DNA of 64,000 bases from Pseudomonadales bacterium (GCA_024234815.1 JACKNO010000001.1:310001-374000); one strand, 5' to 3'; shown: positions 25,439 to 34,784, counted from the stretch's first letter. Translations and numbers: made by a program. The notes: generated by a model from the sequence alone, not told the origin.

Positions 25439-26223
25439 TAGTTAGCCTCCGGTGCAGCTACTGGCAGGTTCATCAGGTCAATTGAGGCTTCTTTGCGGGC
25501 GATACGCAGCCCTTTCATAATGGCAGTGCGGTATTCACCGCGAGACAGCGGAACCCAGCTGCGACTGGCCTGGTCCCAGGCGCCGGACATTTCGGTGTCA
25601 GTGGTCTGGTAGAGGAAGGAGATGCGTCCGACCCTCAGGAAGTTTACGTCACGCTCCACGTTATCGATTTCGATAGTGCCCTTGTAGGCATCGATTTTGC
25701 GGCCGTATTCGTTTTCGATCTTGTAGGCTTCCAGTACCTGGCGGAATTTCTCCGCGATAGACACGTCGGACCTGTCCAGATTGGCTCGCAGGAATGCGAT
25801 ACGCTGCATGCGCTCTTCGAGGTGAAACGGCACATCGAGCTCCACGAAAGCTTCGAGGCCGTCAATCATGCGAATGGCCAGCGGTGTGATCTGCCGGGAA
25901 ATAACCGTCACCTGGTCAATCGCGTTATCGATCTCGGCGACTCTCATGAGCTGATTGTCGATCTGGCGTTGCAATCTGGCGTTGTAAACCTTGAGACCGT
26001 CGATCTGCTTGGTCACTGTTTTGTAGTCAGTGAGCAGGTCGCGGGTTTCGTCGGCCAGGCGGTCAATCTTCACCTGGGACTCTCGCGCGGCCTTATTCTT
26101 GCTTTCCCCCACCTGAAGGACGGAGTCGAGGGTACTGGCATGCACTGTAGCTACCGTACCCATCAGGGCGCCAGCTGCTACCAGTGCAACGATCAGAGCG
26201 TTTTTCAATCGATGCATAGTCAT
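25438..26223 (-). CDS. DUF3450 periplasmic coiled-coil protein
   Basis: 261 residues with a signal peptide (about 1-29, ending VHASTL). The next 100 residues form a coiled coil (RESQVKIDRLADETRDLLTD, RLQRQIDNQLMRVAEIDNAI). The DUF3450 family is found upstream of ttpC in TonB2-type clusters, including Vibrio and other marine gammaproteobacteria. Its role is unproven; location suggests a periplasmic partner of the TtpC N-terminal coiled coil. It is the first gene of the six-gene operon; ATG 26223 has AGGAAA upstream. Confidence 0.85.
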   Translation of the reverse strand: MTMHRLKNALIVALVAAGALMGTVATVHASTLDSVLQVGESKNKAARESQVKIDRLADETRDLLTDYKTVTKQIDGLKVYNARLQRQIDNQLMRVAEIDNAIDQVTVISRQITPLAIRMIDGLEAFVELDVPFHLEERMQRIAFLRANLDRSDVSIAEKFRQVLEAYKIENEYGRKIDAYKGTIEIDNVERDVNFLRVGRISFLYQTTDTEMSGAWDQASRSWVPLSRGEYRTAIMKGLRIARKEASIDLMNLPVAAPEAN

Positions 26224-26328
26224 GGGAATCGTGTTTCCTGTAATCCAACGAAGCGGTTCAGAACTGCAAAAATCAGGTTCAGCACTACTTTAAGTTAATA
26301 ATCTGGTGTCGGTAAACCGAGGGACCGA

Positions 26329-26357
26329 CTTTAAACTGAAAGCCCGTCTCTTTTCAA
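26329..26357 (-). promoter_or_regulatory. Possible promoter of the TonB2-type operon
   Basis: On the minus strand TTGAAA (26357-26352) and TTAAAG (26334-26329) are 17 bases apart, about 100 bases before the DUF3450 start. The -10 match is weak. No Fur-like box is visible in this gap. Confidence 0.3.
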
Positions 26358-26381
26358 TGAAACCAAATTGATCACCGGGGC

Positions 26382-26412
26382 AAAAAGCAGGTGTGTGTAT
26401 TTTGGTAACACC
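26382..26412 (-). terminator. Weak candidate terminator after folA
   Basis: On the minus strand GGTGT and ACACC form a five-base stem around a 13-base loop, followed after three bases by TTTTT. It is weak but correctly placed between folA and the TonB operon. Confidence 0.3.
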
Positions 26413-26430
26413 GATTGGGCAGGCCAGGCG

Positions 26431-26976
26431 CTACGGTAGCACAGGCTCGGCATTGCCGCGACAACCGGCAGTATCGCGCTCGTAAACGACAAAACTGTAG
26501 TTGTAGGGGTTACTTCCCGCCGCACTATGGGATTCGCTGCTTACCTGGCACCAGCACGACCAGTCTATAGCCGGTAAAAATGCGTCCCCCTCCACACTTG
26601 AGTGAACCCGCGTGAGATAAAGCCGGTCGGCCAGCGGTAGCGCCAGCGCGTAAATTTCGGCCCCACCAATCACCACCGCTTCCTCGACACCATCCGCCTC
26701 GGCAATGCTGCGGGCCAGCAGTATAGCCTCGTCCAGGGAAGCCACCAGGTGCACGCCCCGGGCGGCATAACCACGGCTGCGACTGATGACGATATTGCTG
26801 CGCCCTGGCAGCGGGCGACCGATGGATTCGAAGGTTTTGCGCCCCATGATGATGGGCTTGCCCATCGTTACCCGTTTGAAATAACGCAGGTCTTCCGGGA
26901 GATGCCAGGGCAGGCTGTTGCTCCTGCCTATCACGTCGTTCTCCGCGGCGGCGACAATAACGGCAAGGCGAATCAC
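26431..26976 (-). CDS. folA: Dihydrofolate reductase
   Basis: 181 residues, start GTG 26976. Conserved features: IVAAAENDVIG, substrate Asp/Glu region PWHLPEDLRYFK (Glu at the usual Asp/Glu27 position), MGRKTFESIGRPLPGR and GGAEIYALAL. It reduces dihydrofolate to tetrahydrofolate with NADPH in the cytosol. It follows thyA by 21 bases on the same strand, so lgt, thyA and folA probably form one operon in which ThyA's dihydrofolate is recycled by FolA. Confidence 0.94.
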   Translation of the reverse strand: MIRLAVIVAAAENDVIGRSNSLPWHLPEDLRYFKRVTMGKPIIMGRKTFESIGRPLPGRSNIVISRSRGYAARGVHLVASLDEAILLARSIAEADGVEEAVVIGGAEIYALALPLADRLYLTRVHSSVEGDAFLPAIDWSCWCQVSSESHSAAGSNPYNYSFVVYERDTAGCRGNAEPVLP

Positions 26977-26997
26977 CGAAACAGGCCCCTCTGCCGG

Positions 26998-27831
26998 CTA
27001 AACCGCCACCGGGGCGGCAATGTGGGGATGCGGGTGATATTCCTCGAGGGCGAAATCCTCGAACCTGTAATCGTAGATGGTCGCGGGCTTGCGCAGGATT
27101 TTAAGCTCGGGGAGTCGGCGCGGTTCGCGACCAAGTTGTTCGCGCACCTGCTGCAAGTGGTTGCTGTAAATGTGCGAGTCTCCGGTACAGATAATGATCT
27201 CCCCGGGCTCCAGGTTGCACTGCTGGGCCAGCATCATGGTTAACACCGCCAGGCTGGCCGTGTTGTAAGGCAGGCCCAGGAAGGAGTCGCTGGAGCGGAT
27301 CAGCAATTGCGAGGACAGGACGCCATCTGCCACGTAGAACTGGTAGAGCAAGTGACAGGGAGGCAGGGCCATGCGTCCGGCCCGCACATTTTCCTGGGGG
27401 CTCATACGCTCATCGGGCAGGTATTCCACATTCCAGCCGTGGAACAGGATGCGCCGGCTGTCCGGGTTATTGCGCAAACAGTCGATCACGTAGTCAATCT
27501 GGTTGATTGTGCCCCCGTCCCGGGTGGGCCAGGCAGTCCACTGGGCGCCATAGATCGGCCCCAGATCACCTTCCGGAGTAGCCCATTCATCCCAGATCGA
27601 GACGCCGTTTTCCTTGAGCCAGCGCGTGTTGGTGTCACCGTTGAGAAACCAGATGAGCTCATTAATGATGCTCTTCAGATGCAGTTTCTTGGTCGTCAGC
27701 AGGGGAAACCCGTCCGCCAGGTTGTGCCTGTACTGGCGCCCGAATACCGACAGGGTTCCGGTGCCGGTGCGGTCGCTCTTGGACGCGCCGTTATCGAGAA
27801 TATCCTGCAACAGGTCCAGGTATTGCTTCAT
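26998..27831 (-). CDS. thyA: Thymidylate synthase
   Basis: 277 residues, close to the 264 of E. coli ThyA. The nucleophile Cys is in LPPCHLLYQFYV; the dUMP-binding RRILFHGWN and the C-terminus HPHPHIAAPVAV match the family. It methylates dUMP to dTMP using methylene-tetrahydrofolate. The ATG overlaps the lgt stop by four bases (ATGA), the same lgt-thyA order as in E. coli. Confidence 0.96.
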   Translation of the reverse strand: MKQYLDLLQDILDNGASKSDRTGTGTLSVFGRQYRHNLADGFPLLTTKKLHLKSIINELIWFLNGDTNTRWLKENGVSIWDEWATPEGDLGPIYGAQWTAWPTRDGGTINQIDYVIDCLRNNPDSRRILFHGWNVEYLPDERMSPQENVRAGRMALPPCHLLYQFYVADGVLSSQLLIRSSDSFLGLPYNTASLAVLTMMLAQQCNLEPGEIIICTGDSHIYSNHLQQVREQLGREPRRLPELKILRKPATIYDYRFEDFALEEYHPHPHIAAPVAV

Positions 27832-28658
27832 TTTCTACCACTCTTTTTCAATGTCGACCGCGACGTTGCGCGCTGACCGGGGCCCCTGTAGGCGTATACC
27901 AGCAGAAAAATACCCAGCGCCATCATCGGCAAGCAGAGCAACTGCCCGCGGGTCATCCATCCCAGCGCCTCAAAACCGATGTGCTGGTCGGGCTCGCGAA
28001 AGAATTCCACCGCGAAGCGCATGCAGCCATAGCCGAGAGAGAACATGCCCGAAACTGCCCAGGTGGGCCGGGGTCGCGAGGAAAACCACAACAGGATCAC
28101 TCCCAGCAATACGCCCTCAAGCGCAAACTGGTAAAGCTGTGACGGGTGTCTTGCCAACTGCAGCGGATCCCGGGGAAAGATCATGGCCCACGGTACGTCG
28201 CTGGGCCTGCCCCACAGTTCCTGGCCAATAAAATTACCCAGCCTGCCCAGACCCAGTCCCACCGGAACCAGTGGCGCCACAAAGTCCAGCAGGGCCCCGA
28301 CGCCGATATTGCGACGACGTGCGAATATGTACATCGCCAGGATCACGCCCAGCATGCCCCCGTGGAACGACATCCCCCCCTGCCAGAGGCGCAACAACCA
28401 GGTCGGATCATCCGCCATTCGGTCGCCACCGTAAAACAGGGCGTAGCCAATTCGGCCACCGAGAACGACACCCAGGGCGCCAAAAAAAATCAGGTCATCG
28501 ACCTGCTCGCGCTGGACAGCCGCCCCGGGCAACCGGCTCCTGCGTACCGCCAGCCACCAGGCGAAAGCCAGGCCGGCAAGGTAGGCGAGCCCATACCAGT
28601 GAACCTTTACCGGGCCCAGCGCGATGGCGACGGGGTCTATCTCGGGATACGGCAGCAT
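27828..28658 (-). CDS. lgt: Prolipoprotein diacylglyceryl transferase
   Basis: 276 residues with about seven membrane helices. The Lgt signature is seen as GRLGNFIGQELWGRPSD, and the essential His/Arg region as FHGGMLGVI and HPSQLYQF. It transfers a diacylglyceryl group from phosphatidylglycerol to the lipobox cysteine, the first step for the several lipoproteins in this window. It leads into thyA with a four-base overlap. In E. coli ptsP precedes lgt directly; here an opposite-strand NRDE gene separates them. Confidence 0.95.
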   Translation of the reverse strand: MLPYPEIDPVAIALGPVKVHWYGLAYLAGLAFAWWLAVRRSRLPGAAVQREQVDDLIFFGALGVVLGGRIGYALFYGGDRMADDPTWLLRLWQGGMSFHGGMLGVILAMYIFARRRNIGVGALLDFVAPLVPVGLGLGRLGNFIGQELWGRPSDVPWAMIFPRDPLQLARHPSQLYQFALEGVLLGVILLWFSSRPRPTWAVSGMFSLGYGCMRFAVEFFREPDQHIGFEALGWMTRGQLLCLPMMALGIFLLVYAYRGPGQRATSRSTLKKSGRK

Positions 28659-28792
28659 ATCGGCCTGTCAGTGTTATTGGACGTTAACGGGTGAGGTGTC
28701 GCAACGGTAATCGCGACGCAAAAGCGCTATTATCATGCAGCCAGTGGTGATGCACAATTCTTTCGCAGTTTCCTCCTACCGGAGCGCAGTTT

Positions 28793-29575
28793 ATGTGCCT
28801 GTTGATCTTCGCCCACCGGGCAGACCCCCGCTACCCGCTGGTACTTGCCGGCAATCGCGACGAGTTTCACGACCGGCTAACCGCGGCGGCCCGATTCTGG
28901 CCGGATAAGCCCGGGCTGCTGGCCGGGAGAGACCTGGAACAGGGCGGCACCTGGATGGGTATCACCCGCGGCGGGCGCTTTGCCGCCATTACCAATTACC
29001 GCGACCCCTCGCGCACCGCCCCCGCCCCCCGCTCGCGAGGGGAACTGCCTCTCAACTACCTGGTCGGCACACAGGAACCCGGAGAGTACTTGCAGGGCCT
29101 GCTGCCAGTTGCAGAAGCTTATGCGGGCTTCAATCTGCTGGTTGGTGTCGTTGGCGAGCTGTGGTACCTGACCAACAGCCTGCCCGCGGGGGAACGCGCG
29201 CCGCTGTGCCTGCAACCCGGCATTTACGGGCTCAGCAACGCCAGGCTGGACACCCCCTGGCCCAAGGTCACTCGCGGTAAAGGCCGGTTGGAAACGCTGC
29301 TTCGGGCGGGTACGCCTGACCACGCCGGCCTCGCCAGGGTGGTCGGAGACCGGCAACTTGCGGACTCGACGGATTTAAGTCGCCAGGGTCTCGATGGAGA
29401 TATGGACCGGATACTCTCGGCCCAGTTTATTACCACCGCCCGCTACGGCACCCGCTCCAGCACTACCCTTTGGGTCGAAAATGGCGGGCTCACGCACTGG
29501 CGGGAGTCCAGTTTCAATCCCGCCGGAGAGCCGGTGGAACAACACGAAGAATCGTTCGTCATTACAGGCGATTGA
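28793..29575 (+). CDS. NRDE (TANGO2-like) family protein
   Basis: 260 residues from ATG 28793 with GGAG upstream. The N-terminus MCLLIFAHRADPRYPLVLAG followed by NRDEFHDR carries the family name motif NRDE; the N-terminal Cys2 suggests an Ntn-hydrolase-like fold. Later conserved parts are GGTWMGITRGGRFAAITNYR and YGLSNARLDTPWPKV. Family members are linked to haem or lipid homeostasis in eukaryotes, but the bacterial role is not established. It lies on the plus strand between the divergent lgt and convergent ptsP genes. Confidence 0.88.
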   Translation: MCLLIFAHRADPRYPLVLAGNRDEFHDRLTAAARFWPDKPGLLAGRDLEQGGTWMGITRGGRFAAITNYRDPSRTAPAPRSRGELPLNYLVGTQEPGEYLQGLLPVAEAYAGFNLLVGVVGELWYLTNSLPAGERAPLCLQPGIYGLSNARLDTPWPKVTRGKGRLETLLRAGTPDHAGLARVVGDRQLADSTDLSRQGLDGDMDRILSAQFITTARYGTRSSTTLWVENGGLTHWRESSFNPAGEPVEQHEESFVITGD

Positions 29576-29593
29576 GGCGGACCCCGCCTGGGC

Positions 29594-31861
29594 TCAACCC
29601 ACGGGATTGTGAATAAACTGCTCCAGGCCATGCTCGGTGAGGAACAACCGCAGGCGCGCCCGCACTTCGCCGGTGTCCTCCAGCAACATGACTTCAGCCA
29701 ACAGGTCCTGGGCATCGGTCAACTTTATGGTGCGCAGGGCTTTTTTTACACGGGGCAGGCTGGTTGAGTTCATCGACAGAATATCGTAACCCATGGCCAT
29801 CAACAGCACGGCACCCTCCGGGTCCCCGGCCAACTCGCCACAAATACCGACGGGTTTGCCCTCGAGCCGACAGGCCTCTGCGACGTTAGCCAACGCCTGG
29901 ATAACCGCCGGGTGCAGGGCGTGGTAAAGGTCCGCGACCCTGGCATTATTGCGGTCGACCGCCAACAGGTACTGGGTCAGGTCATTGCTGCCAACCGACA
30001 GAAAATCGGCCCGGCGGGCCAGCGCCCTGGCCTGGAAAACCGCGGCGGGCACCTCAACCATCACCCCGATCGGTGGCAGGGCGCCGGTGAGACCCTCCTG
30101 CAAAATCTCGCGGTGGCTGCGCCGGATCAGCGCCATCGCCTCTTCCAGTTCCGCCGTGTTGCAGATCATGGGCAACATGATGCGCAGATTGCCCAGGCCC
30201 TCGTTCGCCTTGAGCATGGCGCGAATCTGCGCCAGGAAAATTTCGGGGTGATCGAGCGTCACCCTGATACCGCGCCAACCCAGGAAGGGATTGTCCTCCT
30301 GGATAGGGAAGTACGGCAGTGATTTGTCGCCTCCTATGTCCAGGGTGCGCATGGTTACCGGCCGCGGCGCAAAGGCCTCCAGTTGGTCGCGATAAATCTG
30401 CCTCTGTTCCTCTTCACTGGGAAAACGGTCGCGCAGCAGGAAGGGCACCTCGGTGCGATACAGACCGACGCCTTCGGCGCCCTGCTCCAGCGAGCGCGTC
30501 ACGTCGGCCATCAGGCCAGTGTTGACCCACAGCGGCATGCGGTTTCCGTCAAGCGTCTCACAGGGCTCATCGCGCAGGGTTTCGAGATCCCGCAACAGCG
30601 CCCGGTCCTGATCCAGGGCCTCCTGGAAGCGCTGTTTCAATTCGGCCGGGGGATTGAGATGAACGGTTCCGTTGTAGCCGTCAATGATCAGTTCGCGATC
30701 CTGCATGCGGGTATAGGGCAGATCGACTGCGCCCATGACCGTGGGTACGCCCATGGCCCTCGCCAAAATGGCAACGTGTGAATTACCCGAACCCCGCACT
30801 GAAATAAGCCCCGCCAGCTTGTGTCGCGGTATTTCCCCCAATGACGATGCGGTCAGTTCCTCCGCCACCAGAATGGAATTCGCAGGATAGCTGCGCTCTT
30901 CCATCGCAGATTCCTGCAGATAGGCAAGTACCCGCGTACCCAGGTCCTTGACGTCCACGGCCCGTTCCTGCAGATAACTGTGCTCCATCCGCTCAAAATG
31001 ACGAATGTGCTCTATCATCACCTGGCTGAGCGCACCCTGCGCCCACTGCCCCTCCCTGATCAGGCTGACCACCTCGGCCCCGATGGTAGAATCATCCAGG
31101 ATGCCGAGATAGACATCGAACAGGGCGTGGTCCTCGGGGTTGAGTTCGCTGCCGAGGTTGTCCGCTACGGCCTGGATATCGGCGCGCACACAGTTGAGAG
31201 CCTCCCGAAATGCGCGCAATTCCCCACGGCGGTCTTCAACCTGGCGCTTGGGTACGGTGAACAGATCGGCGGACGGGGACACCACCACAGCGGTGCCGAT
31301 AGCAATCCCCGGTGCTCCAGCGATACCCTTGACTTTAGTGGACGCTCCCTCACCGGGCAGCGCCTCCCGGCCCACTTCCCCGGTGACACGGGCATGGGCG
31401 ATAACGCCGGCCAACTGGGCCGACATGGTGACAAGGAAGGCTTCTTCACTCTCATCGAAGCGCCGCTTCTCGACCTGCTGCACCACCAGAACGCCCAGCA
31501 CTTTGCGCTGGTGGATAATGGGCGCACCCAGGAAAGAGTGATACTGCTCCTCCCCGAGGTCGACCAGGTACTGGAAGCTCGGGTGGCTCTCCGCATCCTC
31601 CAGGTTGACCGGCTCCTCACGCTCGGCGACCAGACCGACAAGACCCTCACCCGGGGCGAGACTGGCAACGTCGATCTGTAGCGGATTGAGGCCCTTGGTC
31701 GCCTTGAACACCAGGCGCCCGCTGTCCGGGTCGCGCATGTAAACACTGCATACTTCGGTACCCATCGCTTCGCGCACCCGCTCCACGATGATATCGAGGG
31801 CTTCAGGCAATCCCTCGGCGGCATTGACCTGCTGAACTATCTTGCGCAGGACCTCAATCAT
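29594..31861 (-). CDS. ptsP: Phosphoenolpyruvate-protein phosphotransferase PtsP (enzyme I-Ntr)
   Basis: 755 residues. An N-terminal GAF domain (about 1-160) precedes the enzyme I modules: phospho-His in RGSGNSHVAILARAMG, and the PEP-binding domain with GLYRTEVPFLLRDRFPSE and VGSNDLTQYLLAVDRNNA. It passes phosphate from PEP to NPr in the nitrogen PTS, a regulatory chain tied to nitrogen and potassium status. It starts six bases after rppH, the same order as in E. coli. Confidence 0.95.
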   Translation of the reverse strand: MIEVLRKIVQQVNAAEGLPEALDIIVERVREAMGTEVCSVYMRDPDSGRLVFKATKGLNPLQIDVASLAPGEGLVGLVAEREEPVNLEDAESHPSFQYLVDLGEEQYHSFLGAPIIHQRKVLGVLVVQQVEKRRFDESEEAFLVTMSAQLAGVIAHARVTGEVGREALPGEGASTKVKGIAGAPGIAIGTAVVVSPSADLFTVPKRQVEDRRGELRAFREALNCVRADIQAVADNLGSELNPEDHALFDVYLGILDDSTIGAEVVSLIREGQWAQGALSQVMIEHIRHFERMEHSYLQERAVDVKDLGTRVLAYLQESAMEERSYPANSILVAEELTASSLGEIPRHKLAGLISVRGSGNSHVAILARAMGVPTVMGAVDLPYTRMQDRELIIDGYNGTVHLNPPAELKQRFQEALDQDRALLRDLETLRDEPCETLDGNRMPLWVNTGLMADVTRSLEQGAEGVGLYRTEVPFLLRDRFPSEEEQRQIYRDQLEAFAPRPVTMRTLDIGGDKSLPYFPIQEDNPFLGWRGIRVTLDHPEIFLAQIRAMLKANEGLGNLRIMLPMICNTAELEEAMALIRRSHREILQEGLTGALPPIGVMVEVPAAVFQARALARRADFLSVGSNDLTQYLLAVDRNNARVADLYHALHPAVIQALANVAEACRLEGKPVGICGELAGDPEGAVLLMAMGYDILSMNSTSLPRVKKALRTIKLTDAQDLLAEVMLLEDTGEVRARLRLFLTEHGLEQFIHNPVG

Positions 31862-31867
31862 GACCGG

Positions 31868-32368
31868 CTATGTTTCCAATTGGTTTTCAGTGTGGCGCCC
31901 CAGTGGCAGGGCCAGTTCTTTCATCGCGCGCCGATAGACCTCACGCTTGAAAGCGATAACCTGATTCAGCGGATACCAGTAACTGACCCACTGCCAGTGA
32001 TCAAATTCGGGTTTCTCATTCCTGTCAAAGCGAACCTCGGTATCATCCGCGAGCAGGCGCAGCAAATACCATTTCTGCTTCTGCCCTATACACACCGGAT
32101 TCTGGCCTTTGCGGATGAACGCCTTGGGCAATCGATAACGCAGCCAGCCACGGGTACAGCCGAGTATCTCAACCGCCTCCGATTTCAGGCCGACCTCCTC
32201 GTGCAATTCGCGATAAAGCGCCTGTTCCGGGGATTCCCCCGGATTAATCCCTCCCTGGGGAAACTGCCAGGCGTCACGTCCGCCCACGCGGCGGGCCCAC
32301 AGTACCTGGCCCCTGTCGTTTGCCACGACTATGCCGACGTTAGCCCTGAAGCCGTCCGAATCTATCAC
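31868..32368 (-). CDS. rppH: RNA pyrophosphohydrolase
   Basis: 166 residues, start GTG 32368 (MIDSDGFRANVGIVVAND). The Nudix box runs from GINPGESPEQALYRELHEEV into GL. It removes pyrophosphate from 5'-triphosphorylated RNA, initiating mRNA decay. Typical RppH features such as QFPQGGI and FDHWQWVSYWYP are present. It forms a unit with ptsP and is divergent from the HAD phosphatase gene. Confidence 0.95.
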   Translation of the reverse strand: MIDSDGFRANVGIVVANDRGQVLWARRVGGRDAWQFPQGGINPGESPEQALYRELHEEVGLKSEAVEILGCTRGWLRYRLPKAFIRKGQNPVCIGQKQKWYLLRLLADDTEVRFDRNEKPEFDHWQWVSYWYPLNQVIAFKREVYRRAMKELALPLGRHTENQLET

Positions 32369-32487
32369 GTCAAAGCGCCGTTAATGTTGTTTGGGCGGCT
32401 ATTGTTCCACACTTTCCGGCGTCAGAGAAATTTACTCAAAGCATGACGCGGGCTATGCTGGCCGCCCTTCAAAAGAGGTTTGCGACC

Positions 32488-33144
32488 GTGACGCTGGCAA
32501 TTTTCGATCTTGACAATACCCTGCTCGGCGGAGATAGCGACAATCTGTGGGGCGAATTCCTGTGTGCACGCGGCCTCGTTGACGGCGCCGATTTTGCGCA
32601 GCGTAATGATCAGTTCTACGCAGATTATAAGGCGGGCACCCTTGATATTGACGCCTACCTGCGCTTCGCCCTCTCCACGCTGGCCGGCCACCCCAGGGAA
32701 GAGCTGGACGCCTGGCACAGGGAGTTCATGTCCTCGATGATCGAGCCGATACTGCTGCCAAAGGCTGAAGCCTTGCTGGCCAGGCACCGCAGCCAGGGGC
32801 ATGAATTGCTGATCATCACCGCCACCAACGAGTTTATTACCCGTCCGATCGCGAATCTGTTGGGGGTGCCGGAGCTTATCGCCTGCGAGGGTGAAATCAG
32901 AAACGGGCGCTATACGGGAGAACCTCGCGGGGTACCCTCATACCATGCCGGCAAGGTTACGCGCCTGCGGGCATGGCTGGCAAAACGCGATATCTCCCTG
33001 GAGGGCGCGTTCTTCTACAGCGATTCGCACAACGACCTGCCTTTGCTTGAGCTGGTGGACAACCCGGTGGCAGTGGACCCGGACGACACTTTGCGTGCGC
33101 GCGCCCAGGCTGAAGGCTGGCCCGTTATTTCATTGCGCGATTGA
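32488..33144 (+). CDS. HAD-superfamily subfamily IB phosphatase
   Basis: About 218 residues starting at GTG 32488 (MTLAIFDLDNTLLGGDSDNLW), with AGAGG nine bases upstream; a longer frame from 32443 adds an untypical N-terminus. HAD motifs: DLDNT with two Asp, Thr in LIITATNEF, Lys/Asp in SDSHNDLPLLELV. The SerB-like IB group acts on phospho-small molecules; the substrate is unknown. It is divergent from rppH, a conserved neighbourhood in Pseudomonas relatives. Confidence 0.85.
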   Translation: MTLAIFDLDNTLLGGDSDNLWGEFLCARGLVDGADFAQRNDQFYADYKAGTLDIDAYLRFALSTLAGHPREELDAWHREFMSSMIEPILLPKAEALLARHRSQGHELLIITATNEFITRPIANLLGVPELIACEGEIRNGRYTGEPRGVPSYHAGKVTRLRAWLAKRDISLEGAFFYSDSHNDLPLLELVDNPVAVDPDDTLRARAQAEGWPVISLRD

Positions 33145-33185
33145 AGCTGGCCGGATTCCGGCGCGATCAATACAAGCCGCTGGCT

Positions 33186-34379
33186 TTACACCCGCCGCGC
33201 AAATATCGCCTTCAGATACTCGGTCTCCGGGATCGCCGGGTGAATCGGGTGATCCGGCCCCTGGGCACCCTGTTCCACGACGCGTAACTGGCAGCCGACC
33301 CGCACCGCGGCCTGCTGCATGGCGCTGATCAGGTCGGCTCGCCCCAGGTGCATGGAGCAGGAGGCGGACACCAGCAATCCGCCGGGATTGAGCAACCGCA
33401 AGCCCAGTTCGTTGATGCGCCGGTAGGCGGTGAAACCCTTTTTCAGGTCTTTCCTGCGCTGGATGAAGGCCGGCGGATCCAGAATGACCACGTCAAAGCG
33501 ACGACCCTCGCCATGCAACGCAGCCATGGTTTCGGGGGCGGAACCGCGCAGCGTGCTCACCCGCTCATGCAGGCCGTTCAGGCCGGCATTGGCGGCGACC
33601 GCCTCAAGCGCCGGGGCGGAGCTGTCGAGGCAGCAGACCTCAAACGCGCCAAAGGCGGCGGCCTGGATACCCCATCCGCCGATATAGCTGTAGACGTCCA
33701 GTACGCTCTTGCCGCCTACCCAGGCCGCGAGGCGGGCGCGCGACATGCGATGGTCGTAAAACCAGCCAGTCTTCTGGCCGTCATGGACCGGCACCCGGAA
33801 ACGCACGCCGTTTTCCTCCAGCTCCACCTCCTGCGGCACGTCGCCGTAAACGACCTCGGCTCCACCCGGCAATCCCTGCTCCCGCCGGCTGCGGCTGTCA
33901 CCACGCAACAGAATGCCGGCCGGCTGCAGCTTCGCGACCAGGGCGCCGAGCAGGCTTTCCCGATAACGCTCTATCCCCTCGTTGTTGAACTGTACCACCA
34001 GGTAATCGCCGAAGCGGTCGATCACGATGCCGGGCAGGGTGTCACTGTCACCGTAGACAAGTCGATAGAAGGGCTTGTCAAAAACCGCCTGCCGGCCGGC
34101 GAGGGCTGTGGCAAGGCGCGCCGTAAAGAGCACCTGGTCCAGCGCCAGTTGTTCCCCCGGCGCGTAAAGGCGCGCACAAATCAGGGACTGGGGTTCCATG
34201 TAGGCCGAACCCAGCAGCTTGCCTGCGGCATCCCGCACGCACACCGGTTCACCGGCCGCAAACCCGCCGAGGGGGCTGCGTCCGGTATCAATCTCGTTGG
34301 AGTATATCCAGAGATGTCCTGCGCGCAGGCGCCGGTCGGCTCCCCGGCGCAGGTACAGCTCGGCAGCCGGGGCCGCCAT
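33186..34379 (-). CDS. rlmI: 23S rRNA (cytosine1962-C5)-methyltransferase
   Basis: About 397 residues. N-terminal PUA domain (RRGADRRLRAGHLWIYSNEI), then a middle domain, then a Rossmann methyltransferase domain with VLDVYSYIGGWGIQAAAFGA for SAM binding and VILDPPAF near the active site. It methylates C1962 of 23S rRNA using SAM. ATG 34379 is preferred over TTG 34388, though neither has a strong ribosome-binding site. It lies just downstream of gcvH on the same strand. Confidence 0.9.
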   Translation of the reverse strand: MAAPAAELYLRRGADRRLRAGHLWIYSNEIDTGRSPLGGFAAGEPVCVRDAAGKLLGSAYMEPQSLICARLYAPGEQLALDQVLFTARLATALAGRQAVFDKPFYRLVYGDSDTLPGIVIDRFGDYLVVQFNNEGIERYRESLLGALVAKLQPAGILLRGDSRSRREQGLPGGAEVVYGDVPQEVELEENGVRFRVPVHDGQKTGWFYDHRMSRARLAAWVGGKSVLDVYSYIGGWGIQAAAFGAFEVCCLDSSAPALEAVAANAGLNGLHERVSTLRGSAPETMAALHGEGRRFDVVILDPPAFIQRRKDLKKGFTAYRRINELGLRLLNPGGLLVSASCSMHLGRADLISAMQQAAVRVGCQLRVVEQGAQGPDHPIHPAIPETEYLKAIFARRV

Positions 34380-34391
34380 CCGGCTCAAGAA

Positions 34392-34784
34392 CTAGTCTTC
34401 GTCATCGCACTGCTGCTGATAATCCTCGGCCGTAAGCAGCGCGTCCAGTTCATTGATATCACCGGGCTGCAACTTGAAAAACCAACCGTCGTTGTAGGGG
34501 TCTGAATTCACCCTCTCCGGCTCGTCTTCCAACTGCCCGTTGACCTCGAGCACTTCACCGGCTATCGGTGAGTAAATGTCCGATGCCGCCTTGACCGATT
34601 CAACCACACCCGCGTCGTCGCCCGCCGCCAGCACAGTGCCGGGTTCCGGTAACTCGACGAATACCACATCTCCCAGGGCAGCCTGGGCGTGGTCGGTAAT
34701 TCCCACTGTGACCGTGCCGTCCTCTTCCAGGCGCGCCCATTCATGGCTGCTGGCATATTTCAATTCGGTGGGGGTGTGGCTCAT
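34392..34784 (-). CDS. gcvH: Glycine cleavage system H protein
   Basis: 130 residues. The lipoyl-accepting Lys65 sits in VESVKAASDIYSP. The protein shuttles the aminomethyl group between GcvP, GcvT and GcvL. No gcvT or gcvP gene is in the window, which is a little unusual; they must be elsewhere. The acidic C-terminus (QQCDDED) is short. It stands just upstream of rlmI. No glycine-riboswitch-like aptamer is apparent in the 117-base gap before the start. Confidence 0.95.
   Translation of the reverse strand: MSHTPTELKYASSHEWARLEEDGTVTVGITDHAQAALGDVVFVELPEPGTVLAAGDDAGVVESVKAASDIYSPIAGEVLEVNGQLEDEPERVNSDPYNDGWFFKLQPGDINELDALLTAEDYQQQCDDED

Noticed and set aside
26224..26430. Fur box ahead of the TonB-type operon
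   Set aside because: No GATAATGATNATCATTATC-like sequence is present in this gap.
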